Origin: Glaciecola flavus
Lineage (GTDB): Bacteria > Pseudomonadota > Gammaproteobacteria > Enterobacterales > Alteromonadaceae
Reading direction: 5' to 3'
DNA: 64,000 bases
Assembly: GCF_042646125.1 (NCBI RefSeq)
Contig: NZ_JBHRSW010000029.1
Span: 1-64,000, forward strand
Both the position numbers and the translations under genes were made by a program. The notes under the pieces are model-generated. The model was not told the DNA's origin. It ran no database searches and was given only the letters and a program-made list of their open reading frames with translations. Positions 5,627 through 14,262 of the stretch are shown here, piece after piece; positions within the stretch are counted from its first letter, which is position 1, and each line of letters starts with the position of its first letter.

Positions 5627-6965
5627 ACCCATTCAGAAGCTTAATGTTACTCGAACGCTAAGCTCAGGTGAGCAGGTTGCTGTAGGGGTCTTGGCGCAGA
5701 ATCGGCAAGGCGTTTTTTTTCAGTATGCAGACAGCTATTTGCAGCAGCTTGGCAACTTATCACCTTTTACCTTGCATGCAAACGCGCAAGTTCAAGTCGC
5801 TCCTAAAGCGCCGCACCAAGGTGTACATGGCGTATTTGGAGATTGTTTGCCCGATGGCTGGGGCATGCTGTTACAAGATCGTATTTTCCGGCAAAAGGGC
5901 ATCCTACCTAATCAATTAACGGCGATGGATAGACTGGCCTTTGTCGGTGATAAAGGCATGGGAGCATTGTCTTTTTCTCCGGTGTCTGAGTTTTCAGCCA
6001 CCACGCACGCGGATATTGATTTAGCGACGTTAGGCTTAGAAGCACAAACGCTGTTCGATTCTTCGATGTCAGATTATATGGATGATAATCACGATGAGTT
6101 AGATGGGCATACGCAACAGGTGTTGGCCGCATTAGTTGCCGGAGGTAGTTCGGGTGGGGCAAGACCTAAGGCACAAATTTATATGCCGCCTGGGGAAACT
6201 CAGCATTGTCGAACCTTCGCTCAGCTTGGAGATGAGGCTTGGCTGGTTAAGTTTACCTCTAAAAATCTCGCACTTGGCCATGAAGAAGGTTTGTGCGAGG
6301 CGGTTTATTTACAAATGGCAGAACTTGCTAAGTGTCAACCACCGCTATGGCAACTCATTGAAGCACCACCTGCAAGCGGAGCGTCTGCCTGGTTGGCGCT
6401 TAAGCGTTTTGATTATGTCACTGAACAGGCCGACTTAGGCAGAAAGCGCAGTGCAGGTCGCCTGCATATGCACAGCGCTTGCGGGCTGCTGGATGCAGAC
6501 TTTCGAACGCCAAGTTTAGATTACATTGATTTGATTAAAGCCAGCCGTCAATTGTGTAAATCGCCAGCTGCTGGACAATTGCAATTTCGCCGCGCCATTT
6601 TTAACCTGCTGTCGTCTAACCAAGACGACCACAGTAAAAACTGGGCGTTTTTGCAAACGGATGACGGTCAATGGGATCTTGCCCCTTTTTACGATGTTAC
6701 CTACAGCCCACATCCATTCAACGAACACGCCACTGCGTTCGGAGGTTTTGGCAAAGCGCCACCGCTTAAGGTGATGCAAAAACTAGCTACCAGTGCTGGC
6801 TATGGGAGTTGGCATGATGCAAAGCAAGTCATTGAAGAAGTCGCAGAAGCCATCAGCCAATTTACTTATCTTGCGATGCAACAAGGTATAAGTAAAACAA
6901 CAATGTCTGCGATTGCGAAGACATTGGAACAGCGCAAACAGGAAAGTGCCGTGCTTTTTCTATAA
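5616..6965 (+). CDS. hipA: HipA-family toxin Ser/Thr kinase
   Basis: This 449-residue protein has the complete HipA layout: an N-subdomain with FGDCLPDGWG and MDRLAFVGDKGMGAL, the glycine-rich loop SSGGARPKAQI near residue 177, an invariant lysine region (AWLVKFTS), and the catalytic/metal motifs SNQDDHSKNWAF and LAPFYDVTYS. HipA kinases arrest translation by phosphorylating aminoacyl-tRNA synthetases; the target here is unknown. It forms an operon with hipB. It differs strongly from the truncated HipA at 3399-4541, so the two are not a tandem duplication. Recombinase scraps lie on both sides, suggesting it arrived by transfer. Confidence 0.88.
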   Translation: MSFKPIQKLNVTRTLSSGEQVAVGVLAQNRQGVFFQYADSYLQQLGNLSPFTLHANAQVQVAPKAPHQGVHGVFGDCLPDGWGMLLQDRIFRQKGILPNQLTAMDRLAFVGDKGMGALSFSPVSEFSATTHADIDLATLGLEAQTLFDSSMSDYMDDNHDELDGHTQQVLAALVAGGSSGGARPKAQIYMPPGETQHCRTFAQLGDEAWLVKFTSKNLALGHEEGLCEAVYLQMAELAKCQPPLWQLIEAPPASGASAWLALKRFDYVTEQADLGRKRSAGRLHMHSACGLLDADFRTPSLDYIDLIKASRQLCKSPAAGQLQFRRAIFNLLSSNQDDHSKNWAFLQTDDGQWDLAPFYDVTYSPHPFNEHATAFGGFGKAPPLKVMQKLATSAGYGSWHDAKQVIEEVAEAISQFTYLAMQQGISKTTMSAIAKTLEQRKQESAVLFL

Positions 6966-7205
6966 ATTGCCAATCTCTCGAAGTAAAGAGAGCCAAGATC
7001 TGAACAAGTCCTGCCGATTAGATCGACATATCAACACTCAATGCATGCTATTCACCAAAATTGAGTATTGAGTAGGAAACTTCAAAGTAGTACGACATCC
7101 CTTGGGTTTTTGGGCAAAGCTTTAATTCACGGCACTTAGCAACACGCTAATCCTCCCCACAAAACATTATTATTTGGGGCACTATCTACAAACTGGGGCA
7201 ACTAG

Positions 7206-7295
7206 CTACCTGTACCCTCAGAAAGCTGCACGATCTGGGCATTTATCGACCAGTGGATTGAAACCCGTCATGTCGGCGCAGCCTACAATGCGTAA
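7206..7295 (+). pseudogene. Possible tyrosine-recombinase N-terminal scrap
   Basis: A stop-free stretch of 29 codons begins LPVPSESCTIWAFIDQW and continues with IETR. It resembles the linker and first helix of SAM-like N-terminal domains of site-specific recombinases (typical form LPxSxxTVxxFIxxxAxTR). There is no start codon and the frame ends at 7293. The rest of the 404-base gap from 6966 to 7369 shows nothing else I can name. The similarity is from memory of the family pattern and is weak. Confidence 0.3.
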
Positions 7296-7369
7296 AACTG
7301 GAGAGTATTTACAAGTAAATAACAGGGCTTTTAAGACATTCTTGGGCGGGTAACTTTCTACCCAGGAAC

Positions 7370-8233
7370 CTATTCTATGTTTTGAATTTGCTCGCGCATT
7401 TGCTCTATCAACACTTTTAACTCTACTGCTGATTGTGTGATGTCGGCGTTAATTGACTTAGAGCCAAGCGTGTTGGCTTCGCGATTAAATTCTTGCATCA
7501 TAAAATCAAGTCTGCGTCCCACTGCTCCACCTTTTTTCAGTATTTTACGTGTTTCGCTTACATGAGATTTTAGTCGGTCGAGTTCTTCTGCAACATCCGA
7601 TTTTTGTGCAAGTAATACCATTTCTTGCTCGACGCGCCCATCTTCTAGTTCAATATTGGCATCTTTGAACTTATTTAGAATGCGTTCTTTTTGCCATTCG
7701 AGTATGGTTGGCATTTGTGCGTCAACTTGATCTATTTCGTTTAATATTGCGCTTAAACGCTGTTCGATGAGGGTCGCCATATTTATGCCTTCACTGGCGC
7801 GAGATTTAACAAAATCTTCCAAAGTCTCGTTAAAACAATTCATCATTTCTTGTTGAATAGCGTCTATGTCTGCTTCTTCAGCAGAGGTGACGCCAGGCCA
7901 GCGCAACACATCCATTGGATTAATTGTGCCATTTGCCCCTTTGTTAACCATTGCTTGAGCAGCGCCGAGAATTTGCGAGGCTAGCGCTTCGTTTACTGTA
8001 ATACCACTTGCATTGGCTTCATTTGCGCTAAATCGCAGCGAACATTCTACTTTGCCTCGTTGCAACTGCTTGCGAAAACGTTCGCGTAGCATTGGCTCCA
8101 AGCCTCTAAATTGCTCAGGTAAACGAAAGAACATTTCAAGATAACGTTGGTTTACTGACCGAACTTCCCAGATGGCGGTTCCCCACTCAGCTTTTAGTTC
8201 TCTACGAGCAAATCCGGTCATACTACAAATCAT
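7370..8233 (-). CDS. yicC: YicC-family endoribonuclease
   Basis: The 287-residue protein starts MICSMTGFARRE and contains VNQRYLEMFFRLPEQFR and the C-terminal block GRRLDFMMQEFNREANTLGSKS, both hallmarks of YicC (RnhX-type) RNases that act in small-RNA turnover in E. coli. The length matches the family. It is divergent from rph, the usual enterobacterial neighbour arrangement (yicC-rph-pyrE). The ATG at 8233 gives the conserved N-terminus. Confidence 0.93.
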   Translation of the reverse strand: MICSMTGFARRELKAEWGTAIWEVRSVNQRYLEMFFRLPEQFRGLEPMLRERFRKQLQRGKVECSLRFSANEANASGITVNEALASQILGAAQAMVNKGANGTINPMDVLRWPGVTSAEEADIDAIQQEMMNCFNETLEDFVKSRASEGINMATLIEQRLSAILNEIDQVDAQMPTILEWQKERILNKFKDANIELEDGRVEQEMVLLAQKSDVAEELDRLKSHVSETRKILKKGGAVGRRLDFMMQEFNREANTLGSKSINADITQSAVELKVLIEQMREQIQNIE

Positions 8234-8351
8234 AATGGTGTTCCAATAAACAAGTTAAAGACAGGCGCAAAATAGGCGCACTATGTAACACGTGCATTTT
8301 ACCTGAACTTTGTTGATTTTGCTCATTTTAAACTTGGAGGCTATTAGCTAT

Positions 8352-8365
8352 AATTGCCGGCAATT
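8352..8365 (+). promoter_or_regulatory. rph promoter region with 14-bp palindrome
   Basis: A TATAAT hexamer at 8349-8354 is overlapped by the perfect palindrome AATTGCCGGCAATT. It lies 19 bases before the rph ATG and 5 bases before its ribosome site (AAGGAG 8370-8375). The palindrome would be at or just after the transcription start, so it may be an operator or a 5' mRNA hairpin. No good -35 box is evident. Confidence 0.4.
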
Positions 8366-8383
8366 AACTAAGGAGCCAATTTA

Positions 8384-9097
8384 ATGCGTCCAAGCAGCCG
8401 CACTGCGAGCCAAATACGTCCCGTCACTATTACCCGAAATTATATTATTCACGCAGAAGGTTCTGTGCTGATTGAATTTGGCAATACCAAGGTATTGTGT
8501 AATGCCAGTGTCAATGAAGGCGTGCCTCGTTTTATGAAAGGGCAAGGAAAAGGATGGATAACTGCTGAGTATAGTATGTTGCCTCGTGCTACGCACACCC
8601 GTTCTGATAGAGAATCAGCCAGAGGTAAACAAGGGGGTAGAACACTTGAAATTCAGCGTTTGATTGCACGGTCTTTGCGAGCAGCAGTAGATTTAAAAAT
8701 GCTAGGTGAAAACACAATCACGGTGGATTGTGACGTGATCCAAGCCGACGGCGGCACGCGCACAGCCTCAATTACCGGAGCCTGTGTAGCATTAGTGGAT
8801 GCACTCACTTACATGCGAACCAAGGGAATCATCAAGAATAATCCGCTTAAGTGCATGATTGCTGCAATTTCGGTAGGCATTTTTAAAGGTACACCTATTG
8901 CAGACTTGGAGTATGTAGAAGATTCAGAAGCCGAAACCGACATGAATGTGATCATGACCGACACCGGAAAGCTTATCGAAGTACAAGGGACAGCGGAAGG
9001 GGAGGCATTTTCGTTTGAAGAACTGAATGAAATGCTTGGACTTGCAAAAACAGGCATCAATGAATTATTTGATATTCAACGTACGGCCTTGAGTTAA
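8384..9097 (+). CDS. rph: Ribonuclease PH
   Basis: The 237-residue protein is a phosphorolytic 3'-5' exoribonuclease that trims tRNA 3' ends. Family motifs present are MRPSSRTASQIRPVTI at the N-terminus, SARGKQGGRTLEIQRLI for phosphate/RNA binding, and the active-site VDCDVIQADGGTRTASI. The length equals that of E. coli RNase PH. The ribosome site AAGGAG lies 8 bases before the ATG. It starts a rightward operon with pyrE 49 bases downstream. Confidence 0.96.
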   Translation: MRPSSRTASQIRPVTITRNYIIHAEGSVLIEFGNTKVLCNASVNEGVPRFMKGQGKGWITAEYSMLPRATHTRSDRESARGKQGGRTLEIQRLIARSLRAAVDLKMLGENTITVDCDVIQADGGTRTASITGACVALVDALTYMRTKGIIKNNPLKCMIAAISVGIFKGTPIADLEYVEDSEAETDMNVIMTDTGKLIEVQGTAEGEAFSFEELNEMLGLAKTGINELFDIQRTALS

Positions 9098-9146
9098 GTG
9101 AGTGACTTGGGTAACAGACCTTAAATAAACTGAGTGAGAGCCTACT

Positions 9147-9788
9147 ATGCAAGACTACAAAAGAGAGTTTATAGAATTTGCTATCAGGCGAAAAGTACTG
9201 CGTTTTGGCGAATTTACCCTTAAATCAGGCCGAGTAAGTCCGTATTTTTTTAATGCGGGCTTGTTTAACAGTGGGGGCGATCTAGCTAAGCTAGGGCGAT
9301 TTTTTGCCTCTGCCATTCAAGCTGAGGGCATCGAATACGAAGTACTCTTTGGCCCTGCCTATAAAGGTATTCCAATCGCGTGTGCCACTGGTATAGCCTT
9401 AGCAAATAGCTTTGGTGAAGATGTCCCCTATTGCTTTAACCGCAAAGAAGCCAAAACCCATGGCGAGGGTGGTAACTTGGTGGGAAGTCCATTGAGTGGT
9501 CAGGTTTTACTCGTCGATGACGTCATTACTGCGGGTACAGCCATTCGTGAGTCTATGGATATAATTAAGGCAAACGATGCACAATTGGCCGGTGTGCTTA
9601 TCGCCCTAGACAGACAAGAGCGCGGTCAGGGTGAGTTGTCTGCTGTTCAGGAAGTGGAGCGAGATTTTTCGACCAAGGTATTTTCGATCGTAACACTTGA
9701 TGATTTAGTTGAATATTTGCGTACTCATCAGGATGCAGCAGGCGCGATCGAATCGATAGATGCATATAGAGCGCGCTTTGGCATCTGA
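9147..9788 (+). CDS. pyrE: Orotate phosphoribosyltransferase
   Basis: The 213-residue enzyme makes orotidine 5'-phosphate from orotate and PRPP in pyrimidine synthesis. The PRPP-binding motif VLLVDDVITAGTA is at about residues 120-132, and FGPAYKGIP and YCFNRKEAKTHGEGG match the orotate loop. The length is that of the E. coli enzyme. No classical pyrE attenuator hairpin is evident in the 49-base gap after rph. Confidence 0.97.
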   Translation: MQDYKREFIEFAIRRKVLRFGEFTLKSGRVSPYFFNAGLFNSGGDLAKLGRFFASAIQAEGIEYEVLFGPAYKGIPIACATGIALANSFGEDVPYCFNRKEAKTHGEGGNLVGSPLSGQVLLVDDVITAGTAIRESMDIIKANDAQLAGVLIALDRQERGQGELSAVQEVERDFSTKVFSIVTLDDLVEYLRTHQDAAGAIESIDAYRARFGI

Positions 9789-9799
9789 TCGATGCAAGG

Positions 9800-10060
9800 A
9801 TGATGTGCGTGTCTGATGTGAGTATTTATGCCGACGCCGATCACCAATTGGATGCCTTAGGTTTGCGCTGTCCAGAGCCGGTAATGATGATACGCTTAGA
9901 AGTGCGAAAAATGCAGGAGGGGGAAACTTTGTGTATTACCGCGGATGATCCTGCCACCACCAGAGATATTCCAAGCTTTTGCCGCTTTATGGAGCATCAG
10001 TTGTTGGCGAGTGATACGCATACGCTCCCTTACAAATATTTGATTAAAAAAGGCTTGTAA
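9800..10060 (+). CDS. tusA: TusA-like sulfurtransferase
   Basis: The 86-residue protein has the sulfur-carrier motif LGLRCPEPVMMIRLEVRKM with the acceptor cysteine at about residue 29, and the DDPAT(T)RDIPSFC motif characteristic of TusA. TusA takes persulfide sulfur from IscS for tRNA 2-thiouridine and other pathways. The start is unsure: ATGs at 9800 and 9803 are poorly spaced from AAGG, and the family core begins near residue 17. It follows pyrE by 11 bases. Confidence 0.9.
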   Translation: MMCVSDVSIYADADHQLDALGLRCPEPVMMIRLEVRKMQEGETLCITADDPATTRDIPSFCRFMEHQLLASDTHTLPYKYLIKKGL

Positions 10061-10073
10061 GCAACTAAATGAA

Positions 10074-10104
10074 AAAGAGTGAGGCTGATAGTGCATCACT
10101 CTTT
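10074..10104. terminator. Bidirectional terminator hairpin
   Basis: AAAGAGTGA pairs with TCACTCTTT across a 13-base loop, between the convergent tusA and methyltransferase genes. A-rich and T-rich flanks on either side would let it work in both directions. Confidence 0.55.
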
Positions 10105-10138
10105 GCTTGTTGAGCATTAGTGTTATTTGTAGATTTTA

Positions 10139-10891
10139 TTATTCAGGCTTCTTAAATTTGAGTGTCCATCTGTCGGTATTGCCTGTGACACTTCTTGCAC
10201 CTACTTCGTACTCTAATTCATCGTCTTCGCGATAATGCAGTGAAGAATAGTCTACGAGCACAAAACCCGCATCTTGGATTTCTTTTATCGCTTTTACTGG
10301 GTCAAAGCGTCTTCGGTTGCTGGGAGTCATGGGCTCCATGTGTCTTGCTGTATGGTCAATGACACCATAAATACCACCCGGTTTTAGTGCCTCAAAGGCA
10401 GCTTTGTTCATGGCGGCACGGCCTTGATCACCGAAATTGTGGTAGTTTCTAAAAGTCAGCACCATGTCTGCATTCTCGACGCCGAGGCTATCTAATTTGA
10501 GAGAATAAAAGCGTGAGCCCTCTTCTCTCCATAATTCTGCCTCTTTGGCGACAATTTTCATTCTCTCAAAGCCGGGTAAGGTCGACACATTGCTTTCGAT
10601 TCTGGAGGTACCAATTGCGGCAAAGTAGTTACCTTTTTCTGCCAATACAGGCACCAGCAATTTGGTATACCAGCCACCACCGGGGATCAGCTCAATAACG
10701 GTCATGTCGTCCTCTAAGCCAAAAAACTCAAGTGTTTGCGCTGGCTTTCTATTTCTATCACGCTCTATTTCAGCTTGTGTGCGCACATCTGACGCCATGG
10801 CTACTTTTAATTTTTCGGCTACATCAGCAAAGCCCAATCCTGAACTAAAAAGCAAGCCGCTAAATATACTCATCCGTATTAGTCTGTTCAT
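10139..10891 (-). CDS. Exported methyltransferase-like protein
   Basis: The 250-residue protein begins with a signal peptide (about residues 1-22, ending LGFA). It then has a class I methyltransferase-like core: the SAM-site region VIELIPGGGWYTKLL near residue 65, then YFAAIG and LTFRNYHNF. It is a predicted periplasmic member of this fold; its substrate is unknown and SAM is normally absent from the periplasm, so catalysis as a methyltransferase is doubtful. It is the last gene of a leftward run, 11 bases after the DedA-like gene. Confidence 0.8.
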   Translation of the reverse strand: MNRLIRMSIFSGLLFSSGLGFADVAEKLKVAMASDVRTQAEIERDRNRKPAQTLEFFGLEDDMTVIELIPGGGWYTKLLVPVLAEKGNYFAAIGTSRIESNVSTLPGFERMKIVAKEAELWREEGSRFYSLKLDSLGVENADMVLTFRNYHNFGDQGRAAMNKAAFEALKPGGIYGVIDHTARHMEPMTPSNRRRFDPVKAIKEIQDAGFVLVDYSSLHYREDDELEYEVGARSVTGNTDRWTLKFKKPE

Positions 10892-10902
10892 CTGTGTCTC
10901 CG

Positions 10903-11502
10903 TTAAAGGGTTGTGTCAAATAAGGTGTACTTCAGCGTAATGATCGCTGCAATTATCAAGATGCCGATACTCACTGCTCGCCATTTATACTTTCTAATAA
11001 TATTTTCGGTTTGATTGCCAAAACATTTGATCAAAAGAGCGAGGCCAAAGTAGCGAATACACCGACTAGTTGTTACTGCAAGCATATAAAAAAACAATGA
11101 ATAAGCGGTGACACCTGCGGTTAACATCGCAATTTGTAGTGGAATAGGTGTGACCCCAGTAGAAAAAATAAACCAAAACCCATCTTGTTTCATCATTGCC
11201 TGAAATTTAGAAAACTGGGCTTCGGTGGTGAGTTCGGTGAATATAAAATCACGCAAGGCATCAAATAAAAAATAGCCGACGGCGTAGCCTAAAAGTGCGC
11301 CCAACACACAACCTAAGGTGGTGACTGCGGCAATTAACCAGAGTTTCTCTCGGCGCGCCTGCATCAAAGGAATGAGCAGCGCTTCTAAAGGGATAGGAAC
11401 AATAGTTGACTCCAAAAATGATGCCACGCCAATGCTCGTGAGCATGTGCTTGGAGGCGATCATTTTTTTGGCTCGCGTTTTAATTGACACGATGTCTATC
11501 AA
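10903..11502 (-). CDS. YqaA/DedA-superfamily membrane protein
   Basis: The 199-residue protein has four or five membrane segments and the VTT-domain signatures FLESTIVPIPLEALL near residue 29 and GALLGYAVGYF near residue 68. DedA-superfamily proteins are linked to phospholipid flipping and envelope homeostasis. The short form with VPIPLE fits the YqaA subgroup. It starts four bases after the amidohydrolase stop, so the two are probably co-translated. Confidence 0.85.
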   Translation of the reverse strand: MIDIVSIKTRAKKMIASKHMLTSIGVASFLESTIVPIPLEALLIPLMQARREKLWLIAAVTTLGCVLGALLGYAVGYFLFDALRDFIFTELTTEAQFSKFQAMMKQDGFWFIFSTGVTPIPLQIAMLTAGVTAYSLFFYMLAVTTSRCIRYFGLALLIKCFGNQTENIIRKYKWRAVSIGILIIAAIITLKYTLFDTTL

Positions 11503-11506
11503 ATCC

Positions 11507-12817
11507 CTATGGCTGTTTGTAGACTTTGCCGTCCTTCATTACGAAATCAATGTTTTGAAGTAGTGTGATATCGTCAATTGGATTACCTTTCACAGCTACC
11601 ATGTCCGCAAGTTTGCCTGCTTCCAAGGTGCCTAGTATGTCTTGAATCTTGAGTAGCTTAGCTGCGTTTATCGTGGCGGATAGTATGGCGTCCATTTCTG
11701 ACATACCGGCTTCTACCATAAGCGAAAACTCTTTGCCGTTGTCACCATGGGCAGACACACCAGAGTCGGTACCAAACGCAATTAACACCCCATTTTCATG
11801 CGCTTTTGCAAAAGTTTTTTGGATTAAAGGACCAATGGCTGCTGCTTTCGGGCGCACTATGGCAGGAAAAAAACCGTCAATTTTGGCTTTTTCCGCGACA
11901 AAATTTCCGGCCAAGATAGTGGGGACATAGTACACGTCATGTTTACGCATTAGCTTTATGATTTCTTTATCCATATATGTGCCATGCTCAATACTATCGA
12001 CGCCAGCCAAGATAGCGCGTTTCATTCCTTCTTTGCCGTGGGCATGCACCGCGACTGTCATGCCATAGTCGTGTGCTGTTTGTACGATTGCTTCTAATTC
12101 ATCTGTCATGAATTGCGGGTTTTGCCCACTTTTCGCAACCGACAGCACACCTCCTGTAGCAGTGATTTTAATTAAGTCTGCTCCGTCTTTATAGCGTTGC
12201 CGGACGGCTTGTCTCGCTTCAGCAACGCCATTTATCACGCCGTCTCTTGGCGTAGGCGAGCCCATTAAGGCTTTTTGCATGCCGTTAGTAGGATCGGCAT
12301 GACCACCTGTCGTCGCGATAGATTTCGCCGAAGTGTATATGCGAGGCCCACTGACTATGCCTTTGTTGATTGCATTGCGCAGGGCAACGGTTTCATTGTA
12401 TGAGTCGCCCAAATTTCGCACGGTGGTAAAGCCAGACATCAGTGTTTTTTCAGCATAGTTAACGGCTTGTATCGCAAAATCTGCTTCGTTTTGCGTGAAT
12501 CGTTTGAGGTAACTTGCGCTCCCTTCATTCTGTGAGGATAGGTGTACGTGCATATCCATGAGCCCCGGCAGTAAGGTGTAAGCAGAAAGGTCAATGAAGG
12601 AATCAGATTCACTACCCTTTTGCAGACCATCTTGAATATCAAGGATTTTGTTTGCGTCGATAACTAGGGTTTTGTTTTCGTGTACTTTTGTATCGGCACC
12701 GGTAATGAGCTTGCCAACATGCACGTATGTGGCAGCGAAGGCTTGCGAACTCCACAATATGTTAATGCTCAATAATGTGAGTGAACTGGCAATGATAGCT
12801 TTGCTTGATAACTTCAT
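11507..12817 (-). CDS. Exported metal-dependent amidohydrolase (imidazolonepropionase-like)
   Basis: The 436-residue protein has a signal peptide (to about residue 29, SSQAFA). Its amidohydrolase metal ligands are the HxH in GLMDMHVHLSS near residue 92, a lysine in LIKITATGG, His in VAVHAHGKEG and SIEHGTYM, and the Asp in AFGTDSGVSAHG. Members hydrolyse dipeptides such as Xaa-Pro, cyclic amides or organophosphates; the substrate here is unknown. It sits in the middle of a leftward operon. Confidence 0.88.
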   Translation of the reverse strand: MKLSSKAIIASSLTLLSINILWSSQAFAATYVHVGKLITGADTKVHENKTLVIDANKILDIQDGLQKGSESDSFIDLSAYTLLPGLMDMHVHLSSQNEGSASYLKRFTQNEADFAIQAVNYAEKTLMSGFTTVRNLGDSYNETVALRNAINKGIVSGPRIYTSAKSIATTGGHADPTNGMQKALMGSPTPRDGVINGVAEARQAVRQRYKDGADLIKITATGGVLSVAKSGQNPQFMTDELEAIVQTAHDYGMTVAVHAHGKEGMKRAILAGVDSIEHGTYMDKEIIKLMRKHDVYYVPTILAGNFVAEKAKIDGFFPAIVRPKAAAIGPLIQKTFAKAHENGVLIAFGTDSGVSAHGDNGKEFSLMVEAGMSEMDAILSATINAAKLLKIQDILGTLEAGKLADMVAVKGNPIDDITLLQNIDFVMKDGKVYKQP

Positions 12818-12858
12818 ATTTGTTTTTGTCTCTTTAAATCAAAGTACGATACTTGGTT

Positions 12859-13749
12859 TTACTGCAACTTGGCTTTGATATCACGTAATACCGCTTTAAG
12901 CCTGCGCATATTATCTGGGCCCATACGCATTAATTGTTTTTGTGGCGCACTTAGCGATTCTAGTTGTTCATCTTTAAACTTATACATTACACTATCTGTA
13001 TACACTTCGATAGGCACTGGTACCTGTGGTGTATCGAGCAATGTGTCGATGGCATCAATAAGTGCATCATCAAAGCTTGCTCCCGGTCTCGATATTTCTG
13101 CATATCGCTCTTCTATCACTGGCCGGTAGGTTTCAAATAGCGCCAGTAATTTATTGATGTCCATACTTTCTAATACGTCAATATAGGGTGAATAACGCTG
13201 GAAACTAGCGGGATCAATCCATTTTCTGTTGGCTTGAGAATAGACTCTAAAAGCCTGTTTAGGCGGCACAACAAGCGCGTCTTTTGGGGAGGCTTCAGCA
13301 CGGGCTAAATTACTGACATTGATCACAAATTTCTGAATCAATGCCTCACTAACTAACAAGCGCGCAAAAGCTGGTAAACGGGTCGTTTGCGCCAAACGTG
13401 ATTTTACCTCAGTATCACTAACGTCAATTTGCGTTTTGGGCTCTGGGAGCTCCTCTTCGATGACGGGAGGTGCAATTGTAGGCTCATTTTGTGTCTGCTC
13501 ACCAATCACCACTTCTTGTGTGGATGGAAGGGGATCAAATGTTTCCGTAGGCTCAGTGTTTGTACTTTCTGGTTCTACAATTTCTTGAGGTTCTTGTGTT
13601 GTCTCTATCTCTATATTTGGGGTGGAGGCTGTCACAGCTGGCTGTTCGGGCTTAGGCCATAATAACACGACCACTAATATTGCGGCCAAAATACCAGCAG
13701 CAATTAGGTGCGGTTTCATTTGTGCTAATTGACTTGGTTGCTCTGACAT
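12859..13749 (-). CDS. DUF3014 domain protein, membrane-anchored
   Basis: The 296-residue protein has a cytoplasmic start, one membrane helix at about residues 12-31 (HLIAAGILAAILVVVLLWP), an acidic and Pro-rich spacer of about 85 residues, and a C-terminal helical domain beginning TTRLPAFARLLVSEALIQKFV. This domain matches DUF3014, whose function is unknown. It heads the leftward set with the amidohydrolase, 41 bases upstream of it. Confidence 0.8.
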   Translation of the reverse strand: MSEQPSQLAQMKPHLIAAGILAAILVVVLLWPKPEQPAVTASTPNIEIETTQEPQEIVEPESTNTEPTETFDPLPSTQEVVIGEQTQNEPTIAPPVIEEELPEPKTQIDVSDTEVKSRLAQTTRLPAFARLLVSEALIQKFVINVSNLARAEASPKDALVVPPKQAFRVYSQANRKWIDPASFQRYSPYIDVLESMDINKLLALFETYRPVIEERYAEISRPGASFDDALIDAIDTLLDTPQVPVPIEVYTDSVMYKFKDEQLESLSAPQKQLMRMGPDNMRRLKAVLRDIKAKLQ

Positions 13750-13949
13750 TCCTAACTCTCCAAAGTGACTACTAGGTCATTGCTGAAACACTCTACAGTA
13801 TCCCTAATATCGACTCCACAAATTTCAATAGATTCCTTCGTCAATAAAAATAATATGAATTACAAGATCATATACAGCGATCCATTATTGAATACCGTCG
13901 GTAACTAGTACTACAATTTTTAACGGCTGTGTTGCCTACGGAGTTGTTG

Positions 13950-14255
13950 TTGACGAAGTTTCACTTATCAAAAATTCCCTCACTTACTACGGATATTGAT
14001 CGACTAGAGGTGCATTCCTTCGAGATGAATGTGTATTTAGTAAAACTATGTGTCGATGGCAAAGAAGGCTTTGTGTATGAAAACGATTCACCCAAACGAT
14101 TTTATTCAAGCCAACAAATTCGCCATGTTTTCGAACACTGCAAGGTTTTATCGTCATACATGGTGCACGATACGCCTTACGACGAGATGATTGGGAACCC
14201 GCAAAAAGCAAGTGTATCAATGGCGTTGCCTTTTAGCATGTCGCTACCTTATTAG
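13950..14255 (+). CDS. DUF6482-like small protein
   Basis: A protein of about 101 residues, without signal peptide or membrane segment. The pattern VYLVKLCVDGKEGFVYEND, SSQQIRHVFE and the C-terminal YDEMIG recalls DUF6482, a small family of marine gammaproteobacteria with no assigned function. The start is a TTG at 13950, chosen because ACGGAG lies six bases before it; GTG at 13929 is an alternative. It is a single gene facing two leftward genes. Confidence 0.65.
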   Translation: MTKFHLSKIPSLTTDIDRLEVHSFEMNVYLVKLCVDGKEGFVYENDSPKRFYSSQQIRHVFEHCKVLSSYMVHDTPYDEMIGNPQKASVSMALPFSMSLPY

Positions 14256-14262
14256 AGGCTGT

